64,000 nucleotides of DNA from Escallonia rubra (Eukaryota; Streptophyta; Magnoliopsida; Escalloniales; Escalloniaceae). Within the stretch, counting starts at the first letter, position 1. Each line of letters begins with the position of its first letter. The stretch covers positions 124,001 through 188,000 of the forward strand of contig JAVXUO010001933.1 in NCBI GenBank assembly GCA_033065855.1, given 5' to 3'. The translations under genes and the position numbers were made by a program. Below the pieces are notes generated by a model. That model did not search any database. It worked only from the letters and a program-made list of their open reading frames with translations, and was not told the DNA's origin. Positions 12,901-24,900 of this stretch are shown piece by piece.

Positions 12901-15900
12901 ATGAGAGCAACTCTTTAATTGAAAGTTAGCATCTACGGGTCATCAATTCTCTCATCTCTCCATTCATTAAAGCTTTAGTTGTACGCAGCTTCTTCCAAGA
13001 GAACTTCAATTATACAAGATATCTCACTTCAATCAACTCGTGGCAAAGCTTGGGACTGTCAAGCTTTAGAGTTTTGGGATTTTCAGAGCTTAGTTCTTGG
13101 TGTGTACATAGCACCAAGGGAAATGTACGATAGTTAGTTCTTGTCCAACAGATAGACCATACTAGTGAATTCCAGAGTTCTTGCAAGAGACTTCCTAGAA
13201 GAGGTCGATATAGGCTTGTTGGTAGTTCAAGCCGAACCATTTAAATCTTATTGTCAAGTATCTTTAAGCTCAATCTCTTTACTTATTGCTCTGTAATTGT
13301 TCGAATTTGTACTTAACATATTGGTTACATTTTGTTTACTGATTCGACCAAGATATATGTTGTGATTAGTTTAAATTTCCAATTAATTTCAATTGGTAAT
13401 GGAGGAGGTCAATGGTTCGAGTCCCCAAGGATGGCTCTAGGGGAGGGATTCTAGGCAACTCAGAGTTTGGCCGCACCAATCAACTCCCTTGTGTGGTCGA
13501 AGAGTATGCTGGTTGTTGTGCCAGGAGTATAGGAAAAAAGTTGCTCCCTTACTAACAGCAATTGTTTTTGGTGCAGTTGTAAGCGCTCGATCCTAAAAAA
13601 AATATTTATACACGAAAGGTATAAATCATATGATAAATATAACAAAAAAACTATGTTCACAACCTTATATGAATTTTGAGAAATCATCTAGTAGCTTGTA
13701 GTGCTTAATGAGATAGTTTAACTTGACCATGGAAGGTTAATTACACTCCGCAGTCCTGACATTTTTTATTATTACACACGGCTACGCCTAACTATTGAAA
13801 TCACACTAAGCTACGTTTTTTTTTTAATTTTCGGTTCACAGAGTTAACAGAATTAGTGAAAAGAATGTAATACCCTTCAGAGCAGAACAATATTACTCAA
13901 AGTGCCATCTTCATCCCGCAACTCTACCGTCACTATCATTCCACCTCTCCCGGCCACTGCCACCACCACCCCCACCTCCACCCTGTACCCAAAGTCACAC
14001 AATCCTGCACCCAACCCTAGCCGGCACCAAATCAAACCAGTTATACTACATTGATATTGTCTCAAACCCACAAAAAAAGGCACATTTTATCGAGTTCGGA
14101 TTTGAAGCTACAATCTGAAAATGATAGGATTTCTCTACCTTAGACATGGATTCTGGGATGAATTAGAGTTCTAGGGCATCGGAGAAGGGAGCGCAGGCGG
14201 CTATGAAGAAGCGGCAGTTGTGTGTTTGGGTGGTTGTAGATAGACATGTAGGTTTGGATTTGTGTGTGTGTGTGTGTGCGCGCACGTGTGTGTAATGTAA
14301 CAACCCGGTCCACGGTCCCACCACATGGCGATGCCTCCCTCAAAAGGGCTAGTCAAGTAGGTACTTATGAGTTTCTTGGCAGGGTCTTATAAGGCCAATC
14401 ACAAACTCTCCCAAAGCCGATGTGGGATATCACATTCTTCACTCCTTATGCCTTAGCGTCCTCACTAAGGCTCGATCACACATATCCCAGAATCTTCCTC
14501 TCTAGCCGATGTGGGATATAACCTGCTCACCCTTCGTTGCCTGAACCATCCTCTTGATGTTGGATATATCCGGGCTTGCCTTCGTTTCCCCCAACCATCA
14601 GCAACCCAACTGGATAGGCCAGCCTGAGCTTTCGAGAGTCGGCTCTGATACCATCTAAAACGACCTGGTCCACGGCCCCACCACAGGGCGATGCCTCCCT
14701 CAAAAGGGCTAGCCAAGTAGGTACTTATGAGTTCCTTGGCACGGTCTTATAAGACCAATCACAAACGCTCCCATAGCCGATGTGGGATATCACATGTAAG
14801 GGGCATATGACCGCGGGTAAGAGGTAGGGGACTGTGTGTGTGTGATGGCCAGTGGTGCGGGGGTTTGAAGGCGGTAGGATGTGCAGTGGTTGGGTTTGTA
14901 AGCGTGTGTGTGATGGGCAAAAGGTGGTTGCCAATGTGCGTGCACGATGGGCAAAAAGTGGTTGCTGGTGTGTGTGCGCACGTGTCTGTGCATGCTTCCG
15001 TGTGTGTGATGGACAGGTTGTCGTCGTTGTGCGTGTGTACGTGTTTGGATGTGTGTGCGTGTTTGTGTGTTACGTGCAAGTGGTCGCCGGTTTATGTGGG
15101 TGCATGTGTTTAGCAGGTGGTCATCGATGTGCATGTGTGTGCATGTCTGCGTGTGATAGGCAGAAGATGGCATGAGCTAGAGATAGACGGAGAGAGGCGG
15201 AGACAAATTAGGGTACTTAGCGGTGTTTGGGCATCGATTTCGATAATGGATTGGCTGGGCTAGGCATCTGCAGTGGCCAGGCTCGCCATCGGCAATGAAA
15301 ATTGAGGAAAACTTCTGAGGGTCTAGGGAAATTTTGGTAGATCACAATAGATTTTATGGTGCCCTAAATTTTCTAAATGGTTCCTTAACAGGAAAGGGCT
15401 TTCGTAAAACTAATACAAAACACAGGGAGCAGAGTATAATTTCAATAGTTAGGCGTAGCGGGGTGTTATAAACCGAAACCTCAGGAGTGCCAAGTGTGAT
15501 TAACTCAACCATGGAAGTGGAGATTTTGTGTCATGTACTGGTGCATTAATATAATGCATTGTACAGGATCAAGGTATGTATTGCCTGATAAAATATTTTT
15601 CATCATAATAATGGTATATCAAAATCCGTAATTCTGAGACAGTGATGAACTCAAATTCACAATAGACATTGCTTTGATTTTCCAATGAGTGCGAGTATTT
15701 TATAATGATCAACACCTTGCTATTGGATAATGTGTGTTAGGGAAGTGAAGAACATTATCTATAGTGGTGAAGTTCTACGTTCTCTTCTGAGAGTACGATA
15801 TCTCCTTAAGTTTAATTCATTGTTGATCGTGAAACTTGGCGGAGTATTTTAGGAAGGTATATCACTAGAAGGTTGATTTAATTTATCCAAACAAGAAATC

Positions 15901-18900
15901 ATCAAGGTTATGAGTTGGTCACTTAAGGATGTGAATTTTGAGACTTATATGAATATCTTGATTAGTTCTTGATTTGAGAATATCTTGTACGGGGAAATTT
16001 CACAGATAATTAGTAATATGGGCTTAAACCAAATTTCCTGGACTAGAGTACAACTACAGTTACTTAGTGGTGTTAACTGTTATTAATAGGTTGTGGTAAG
16101 GTTATTAGATAACCTAATGATCCAAGAATCCTATTGTAGCTAGAAAATGAAACCCTTAAGGATCCCCCTCCTAGCCTTAATTGTGACCGGGTTAAAAGAG
16201 AGAAACATCAGACCTAGTAATATAAATACTAGGCCTAATCATGTATTTTGCTAGCGCATCAGAAAGCAATTCGAATTTCTAGCTCTCTCTTAGGATACAA
16301 GAGCTCTCTTTTACGATACAACTTTGTAAAAGCTAGGGTTTTGAGAGGCAAGCGTGGAGTCCAATCTCGAGGACCAGCGAGGTCATAGGAGGGAAGATCT
16401 AAGGAGAAGCTCAATCGATAGTAGCTGAATCCTGCCTGATGAGCCAAGGAGTAGGTGAACTTCTTTTTTATCCCGTTTTATACATTATTGTGTTCACATA
16501 ATACTAAAGTAGATCGTGGGACAAGAAATGGGTACCAAAAAAATTTTAAACCTATGCTTATTCGAAATTTTCCAACAAAGTGTTCATGAACTGTAGATTC
16601 TATGAAAAGGGTACAGAAAGTGAGGCCTAGGGAATTCTGGAAGGATAGAGAGATAGGAGTTGATAGAGGAGCCAGCATCATACAGGGAGAGAGAATTCCG
16701 TAGGAGAAAGAGAAGGCCAGTAATGGAGGAAAGCGGATCTTAGAAGCGTCTTTTGACGAGTCTTTTGACTCTAAACTAGAAGTGCATCTTCTATAACGCA
16801 TATTCACCCAAATTTTGCCTTATTTTTCCCAACCTCATCGGAAACCCTACTTAAAATGCTTCTTCCTTTTTTGTTCTAACTTTAAATTGATCCAGAAATC
16901 AATAAAACAAGCTAGAGGGGTGCAACCTCTAGTAAATATAGTCATCTTCGAAAGATAATTGATATAAACCTCATTAAAAATGCTAGTTCCTGATTAGTAG
17001 ATAATGAATGTTTGCGTACTGTGTACTTACGTTCGCACCGTTTTGGCAGTTACTCTACTATATACTTATGAGAAAAGTGACCAGCATGATTTTAACAATG
17101 AACACGATCAGTGCCATTAAAGAAAAGTTACCAACATGCAAATCAGTCCTTGCTGAAAAGCTATCAGTCTCAGTGCGAGGATAACTGATGAAACCAGCTT
17201 GGTAAAGATCTTCTGCAACCTATGGAAAGTAAAAGTAGAACCACCGTAAAGATATCAACCCATAGTGAGAAAATAAAGAATAGCGAGAAATGAATTGAAA
17301 ATTGAAAAAAATAAATATGGTATAAGACGCTTGTAATATTGCAGTCTAGCAGGGCCAAGGAAGCCACCTGGTGAAAAAAAGGAACAACAAAAGCATCAAG
17401 TTGTCCAGGAAGGAAAAGCAAACAAAAATTTATGACATACAGAAGTATGACAGTATGGCCATTGCCAGCATCATAATTTAAGATTACAAATCTTCTTTGA
17501 CAGTATGGCCATTGTCAGCATCATAGTTTAAGATTACAATTCTTCTCCATGTCCTATTTTTATAATTTGCATTTACGTCAAAAATTTATGACGTGCAGAA
17601 GTATGACAGTGGCCATTGTCAGCATCATAATTTAAGATTATAAATCTTCTTCATGTCCTATTTTTATAATTCTCATTTACATTTCAGAGTCTCTTTGTAA
17701 GTTAGTAAACTTATCTTAGATTTAGCTGGAGAACTTTAGGGTGGCTTAGGTGATAATTGCATTTAGAGATTTTGAGAGGATTCGTCGATTGTATTTAGTC
17801 GATTAATTCTTTCAATGAGTAAATGTCTCAGAGGGAGAGAAGAAGAGAGCTAGGGCTTGAAGGTTTTTGTCCTATGAACCTTGTGTTGGTAAGAAATCCT
17901 ATGCCTAGTTTATCAGTAAGGTTTGATGATACACTTCAATTTAGATCTGTAGAGTCGGATCTTCATATAGTTCAGATTTTGTTTCATTTGTTAGGTTTTG
18001 TCAATTAAACAAATTCACGAATTTGTTACGTGTTCTAAGGTAAGGCTTTCACTAACTACATATACCTCTAGTTGTTTGATGAAGTATGATAATTTGATTA
18101 GTCAGTTATTGATGGCTCATGGAGACAAAAGAGTTATGGATGTTCATGGAGTAACCCAGTATCTTCTTGTTGTGTTGGTGCTGTTACCTGAAATTGTCCT
18201 TGTAATGTCTTACAATGTCACTTCAGACCATTAATGTGTCCAAAAAAAATAACCAAAATGTCCTATAATGTCTGTGACGTATATCCTGAATCCACTTGTA
18301 TATACTTTGATCTACATTCTTTTTTGGGGTGAAAGGTCCTTGTTAAATATCCAGCACAAACGATTACATCCTAAAGGGAATGCTTATATTCCCCAAACTC
18401 AATCTACATAAACAAAAGAAACTGATCCAGGAACCTAGAATCTGTACCCGAATTCCACATTGTAAACAGAGTTGCTCATTCATATGGATCCTCTTAATGT
18501 GCTTCCAGTTAATTACTCCAAACTTTAGCCTTTGAACAATTACTCCAATTACAGCAGCAGCCTCTGATCTTGCTTTCTACAAATTCTGCTATTCCTCTCA
18601 AGCCAAATGCCATAGAGAGCGACAGCAAAGCCAAGCTTACTTAGTTTTGCCAGGAAGCTTTTCCTCTGAATTTATTACAAGCATATTGAAGCATGTTAAG
18701 CCAGAAGGTGAAAAGAGTATGGATCCATAGCCTATGCAGGCCTGTATTCCAAATCTCATGGACATAAGAGCAATCAAAAAATAAATGACTCACGGAGTCA
18801 TGGTGCAAACAGTGTAACACCCCGAACGTTGGTACTTTTTAGCCGATTATTTTATTTAACGACAGTTTTTATAAACAACATTTAGCGTTGATTACATGAG

Positions 18901-21900
18901 CGAAATTATGGACAACCTTTAGCGACAATTTTTATACGCAATTTGTAACGTCGAATTACGTAAACAATTTTTTTTATTGACAGCCTTTAGCGACAATTTT
19001 TGAAGCAGGTTAGTTTATATGTGTGTGTGTGTGTGTGTATTATATCCAAAATCTGATTTATTTATAAAAAAAAATAAAGTCAACTCTCTAACCTTAGGAA
19101 AGTGAGGGAACAATAAGGAGGAAATTAGGGAAAATTTTAGATCTTACCTTAAGAGTCCATTCGGCTACAACAAGAGAAGTAGATACAAGAAACATAAGAG
19201 AGAGAGAAGCAGAGAAGGCCGTCAAGGACTCCGGCGAAGTAGCGAAGAATTTCGGTAAGCCGTCTTGACATTTTCAGTGTTTTTATGTGTGAATTGCCGC
19301 ATATATATAGTGTAATGGTCTTTAGCCGTGAGGGGGAAATCTTTAGAAAGGGCAACCATGGTAGCTGGGGTGATAGTGTGTGATCATGAAAGGGGTAGTT
19401 AGTGACAGCAGTGAGTAGAAACAGATGAGGAGGATGCGGGTTAGAAAGAGAGACAGTCGTGAGGGAGCAAGAATGGGGCTTCACGGCTGCCCTAAAACCA
19501 GTGTAATTCGTGTGTGTGTGTGTGTGTGTGTCTGTAATGGGTTTCCATGTGTGAATATGTGTGTAGAAGATGGGTTAATGAAGAGATAAGTTTGCAGAGT
19601 AGCACACCATGGAGGTACAGGTAAATCATGTAAAGTAAAAGGAAGTGTTTTCATTGCATTTATTTTCTTCATGTACAGGTAGTATATATGGACGAGATAC
19701 ATGAGTGATGATAGATACAAGGAGGGAACCATGGGTTCCATTGTACATTTAAATATTCAAACGTATGGAATTCAAAACATTAGTGATAAGTCAATCTGTT
19801 GAGGATAAGCTAGCCGCAGCTTTAAGGCGAGTGCATTGTGTGAAAGTGTGCTCTTGTATGTGTTGGGCAAGAAGAATGGCAGTGGTGTGGTTGTAATGGG
19901 TGTGGGATGTCGTGTGTATGTTGTATATTGTGTATGGGTACAAGAAAGGGTGGGCTTGAAATTTGTGTGTGCATGTGTGTGTATCTTGAACAGGAGGAAA
20001 AAGACCCACTGCCGTGAAGTTGTGGGTGTGGAAATGTTGCATGTATAACTGGTTGGGTATGGAATGTATAAGTGTGTGTTTGTATGAGGAAATTCTGGGT
20101 TGGGGACAGTGATTGGGAAGAAGATGAAGTGAGTCAAAGCAGCTGGTGCAAGGGGGTGTAAGCTGTGCGCATGTGTGTGTGTACATGGGTAGTGTTAGGT
20201 TCGTTACGCGCATTGGATAGTGTATAGTGAACATTAGCACGTGAAAATTTAAAGTATAGTACCTTAGGCTCTATTAGAATTTCTGGTAAAATTTTATAAT
20301 TTTGTGAAATCACATGTATTTTTAATATTTTCTGTAAGCTTAGACTTGTAAAATTCTTTGGAGCCTCTAAACTCATGAAAATGTTTTGGAAAAATTAGAG
20401 TAATGTTTTTATAGTATAAAGAAGTTCCAGATTAAGTTTGGTGATCTTTAGAGTTGATTTGTTATTGTTTTCGTATCGCAATGGTTTTAGCAAAACGAAT
20501 GATTTAAAAATACTTTTAATGCCTTTTAAATTCGGATTTCAATTTCTATAATTTTTATACATATTTTAAAGTTATTACAAAAATTATGGGACTTATTTTG
20601 CATCTGGAAGCAATTATGGCTATTTATGGGTTTTCTTGCATTTAAAGAAAATTATTTTAATTCGAAAATATTCAAAAATTTAGAAAATTCATATTTTGAC
20701 TTTCTATAATGTTTTAAGTTATAAAAGTGTTATGCTATAATTTAATATGTGTTTAGAGTATCGTTACGCATTAAAAAGTGTATAGGGATTTCGGTTAAGT
20801 TAGCCGTGGGCGGGACCGCTTTGAGTTAAGCGATTTCGGAGTTAGAAGTGAGCACGTGGTGGGTAGTTGATATTAGGTTTATAGTATATTAGTATAGATT
20901 GTATTATAACAAATGGATTGTCAATCTAGGTTTATTCAGAGAATTTTGATCGAGGTTGCGTAGCATTGCATAGCTTGGATCGAGGTAAGGAATTCTATCG
21001 GAACCCTATGTCATTACTCATTACTCTGATTTCAAATGTTTATAATAACAGTTTTACAGACTACATTGATTGTTGATTTTTATGATTGATATAAAAATGT
21101 TTTTTAAACTGCCCATGAAACCCTAATTTGAGCCGTATAGCGATCGTTTGAAATTCTGGCTCATTCTCATCTGTTTATTGACTCAATCATTGAAAATATT
21201 TTCAATTGTATTTATTTCTTCTAAATGTTGACATAAGTTAGTAATCCTGGGAGCTATAAGGATGGTGCGTATTGTTGGAGTTATAAGGATGGTCTGTTGG
21301 TTGGGTTAAACTAGTACCTAAATGGACTAGTCAGTGTACATATGCATATGTAAAGCATATCGAGCACTGCCGGGGTGGCTTTGCTATAGTGTACTACTCA
21401 TGTTCAATGTTTCTTGTTTCTGTTTTATTGCACCTGCAGTGCTTTGAAATGAATAATGATTTAAGGGATTGAGTTGATACTCGTCCCTGTGTTTATATCG
21501 AAATGATTGGTTTTATTTGAAAAATCATTTTTAAAATTATCATTTAACTGTAAATGTAATGATCGTCCGAATTGTTTTGTTGTTTCTAAATCTTTTATCG
21601 ATCTTACTGGGCTCTCAAAAGCTCACTCTCCTTTGACTTCCTTTCCGCAAGTGATCATCAACAATAGGATATTTGGAGTGATTAGAGCCTGAATAAGAAG
21701 TCGACTGGAAATCCTATTATTTCTTTTAGTGAAGCCCCTGCGAGGGAAAGTAATGTTTAACTTAGTTTCACGAACATTTAATTTTAGTGTTATTTAAGAA
21801 CAATGTAATTGAGAGTTTGAGTTATTGTAGAAGCTCTGATACACATCGGGCAATTCTTATCGAATTTAGGTAATTAAATGATTAAGTGATTGATCTATCG

Positions 21901-24900
21901 ATTGTCTAACGTTCTGGAAAATTCCGGGATGTTACAAACAGAGTGGACAAGTATCATCAGGCACAGCGTTCCATCTCTTTAGTTTATCTTTTTCTAAATA
22001 CATTGGCTTTTGTTCAGCCGTACTTTACTTCATGGAACATCCTATTGCTCTTTCATCCAACGTCATTCATCACTTCTTTGGCTGATGACATACTTTTACC
22101 TTCTTTCATCACAATACACATTGTTGCTCATACATAAATTCCTATCTTGCCTTTATTTTTCATTTCCTTTTGTACTTTGTTATGACTTACTTAGTATGTT
22201 CACAAAAAGCCATTTGTTTCTCTTGTTTCAATTCCTTTGCACTAGATAAGGAGTACCAGAATGTTCTTGTTTCATGGTTCGTGCAATACTTATGTAGTAA
22301 TTTGCCACACGTCAAAACCTAGTTGATTTATGTTAGTTTGTGTCCTTGTTTGCTCTATTTCCTTAATTGACCGTAACGAGTTAGTATGAACTCGGATTCG
22401 GGCATTTCGTATCCGGTTGAAGTCTTTTTACACATCGATTTATGACCAATCATGAGTATTTTATGAAATTAAATGAAAAACCCCATTTGAAATGCTTTAT
22501 AAAGTTTTGCTCATTTTGTTACATATGGCTCTTATGCCTTTGAGATAGTTTTTATGTCCACCATCATTCTTTTGATTTGAACTAATTACTTCGAACCTAA
22601 ACGAGATTAGGCTAATAGGAGGCAATGAAAACATCTGGTATTCACTACATGTATGCAAATCGTGAACTTAGAACTTCCGCATGGTTAGGCTAATATGCAT
22701 TACATTAACGATATATGTCTTTGTATCATAATGAGGTTATCAATTCAACATTCAAATTTTGTTGAATCAATATCCCTAAATTAGGATATTTGTCGACTCG
22801 GCACATGTTTTTTATCACATGCGTCGTACTCTTCGGGTATGAGTTACCTTTGATGGGCTTTGTGCTCAACTCACCCTCCACCCCTTCAAGGACCTTAAAT
22901 GGAGGTGGCTTAGGGGGATTAAATGCTTTGCAAGAGCTTGGAGTTTGTCTTGCTTTGAGACTTTTTGTTAGTTATTTGGAGAAAAAGAACTTTTGTACTA
23001 TTTTATGACTCTAATAGCTTTTGGGAACCCGCTTGGGTTATAATCAATGGATATTAATTTCGCGGTAATTACCAAAGATAGAACGTTAAATGCAAGTAAT
23101 TTATTTTGGATTATAATGTATTGCTCCGATAACCTCATTTTGGGTTATGAATATCTCAATTTTTGTAATTATGTTTCTCAAAAGCCGGAAGTCATTTAAA
23201 AGCAAGTGTAGGGCCTCGCGATTAGGGACCTGACAGATTTCTTGTCCTATTCTAGGCTTAAGAATCTATACACTCGTTGATGTAAGCTTCTTATGAATGA
23301 AGAAGAATTTTGTTTATATTTAAGAGCTAGCCTGGAGTGTCTAGCTATGGTTATGCCTTCTTCCAGAAAGTATATGTTAATACTATGAGACGGTATTCAC
23401 TAGGCTCTCCATTTACCAATGTTATAGACCCGAAAAAAGAAGTGGTACTTGTTTTAAGAATGAGATAAATTATCGCATCAGGAAGTTTTCGAAACTTTTT
23501 TACATTTGATATGTATGATCTGGTTTTTGAGATTCTGCAAGAGTTGAGATGCTCCTATTTGAGGCTTTGTATGGGTGTAGATGTCGATCACCTACATGCT
23601 AAAACGAGGTTGGTGAGCAAAGTTTGTTGGGAACCGAGATCGTTCACCATGCTTTAGAGAAGATCCAGTTAATTCAAGATCATATACGTCCTGCAGATAA
23701 TCCCCAGAAAAATAGCCAGAGAAGCTACGCTAATAACTCCAGTCGTTACTTAGAGCTCGAGGTTAGTGATCATTTCGTTTTAAGAGTTTCACGGTGGAAG
23801 GGATTGATATGGTATGGAAAGGAAGAAGGTTAAGACCCTGATGCCCTTATGCGATTTGAAGAGAGTAGGCGATGTTGCTATCATGTTGCTTTGTCGCCAG
23901 ATTTTCCGGGTATGCATAATGTCTTCCATGCTTCTGCTTTATGGGAGTTCGTTTATTTGCGAGGAGCTATCAGGTTAGGAACAACCTACAGAGATTTTGG
24001 ATCGTCGATACCAGGTTTCCATACGAAGTCACGTACCTTTGTTGAAAGTGCTATGGAGGGAAAGATGTAAAACTCCCAAAAAATCATTATTTCCAAATAT
24101 CATAATTCTCCTTTATGTTTTAGGCGCTCGTTGTAAGTTTAATACACCTTGATGGTATCTATGATCTAGTTAGAGTCCTTTAGGGTGCCTTTGGTAATTT
24201 ACAAAGTTTAGAGATGTTTAAAGGCTTAGTCAATTTTTATTTTAATTTATTAATTCTTTATATCGGTTTTCTCTCAGAGGGGAAGAAGAGGAGAGCCAAG
24301 ACTTAAAGGTTTTCATCCGACAAGCATTGAGTTGGTAAGTAATCCTATACCTAGTTTATCCACACAACTTTAGTTTTTGTCTCAGAGGGGAAGAAGCGGA
24401 GAGCTACGTGTTGAAGGGTTTCATCCTACAAGCTTTGAGTTGGTAAGTAATCCTATACCTAGTTTATCCATAACGTCAGTTGTGATCCAACAATTTGATT
24501 TCAATTTGTACAGTTATCTTATTTGATTTGTCACGGTGTGCAGATTACACCAATTCAGAAATTTGTTACATGTTTTGAGGTAAGGGTTTCACGTACTACA
24601 TCTACCTCTTTTTGTTTGATGTCGTTTTGATACTTTGATTAGTCGACTGTTGATGACTTATACCCATTAGAGTCATTAATATTGAAATAGTAGCCCGGTA
24701 TCTTGTCATGATGCTCTTAGTAAAAAATTGTTTTATAATGTATTTTGGCCTTTGTCCTGGCCGTACTTATTTCATTGAATATCCTATTGCTCTTTTGTTC
24801 ATCCCCATGCCTTGGTTCTTTGGCATGACTGAGCATTAGATGAGGGGTGATTGGGCTTTCGATAAGGCACAATTCTAGGCATTAAAGTGTCCAATCGCCT

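Larger units (their letters stand above)
11901..16577 (+). mobile_element. Decayed copia-type solo LTR, interrupted
   Basis: It starts TGTTGGATTTTGCCC at 11901, a typical plant Ty1/copia LTR opening. A matching end, TTTTCCAACA, occurs at 16577, making a perfect 6-bp TGTTGG/CCAACA inverted pair. The 3' part (15517-16577) has a TATA-like AATATAAATACT near 16219 and ordinary LTR texture. It is interrupted by a second LTR-like insertion (about 12045-13600) and by the MULE at 13735-15507. The flanks ACCAG and AAGTG do not match, so the pairing of the two ends is an inference. Confidence 0.45.
17630..24835 (+). mobile_element. Old, decayed chromovirus-like Ty3/gypsy element
   Basis: Two diverged LTRs can be aligned: left from about 17630 to 23235 (itself interrupted) and right from 24066 to about 24835. 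Both contain CTCAGAG(G)GGAAGAAG..GAGCTA, TTGGTAAG.AATCCTAT.CCTAG and ACAT.TACCTCT segments. The right LTR opens TGTAAAACTCCC, matching TGTAAGACCCCA of the intact chromovirus. The left LTR closes CTGACAGATTT, matching that element's LTR/primer-site junction. The right LTR seems truncated. It lies in TOP3A intron 7. Confidence 0.7.

Noticed and set aside
13385-13430. tRNA-like GGTTCGAGTCCCC box
   Set aside because: Resembles a tRNA T-loop/box B, but no acceptor stem, D arm or anticodon arm can be folded around it. At most a SINE-like remnant.
14296-14794. Cassandra-type TRIM with 5S rRNA
   Set aside because: The LTR head is TRIM-like, but no 5S rRNA promoter or gene sequence is visible in the LTRs.
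14790-15175. His/Thr- and Cys/Val-rich ORFs on both strands
   Set aside because: GT/CA-rich low-complexity DNA inside the MULE. Same for 110-855, 19481-20240 and 46206-46923.
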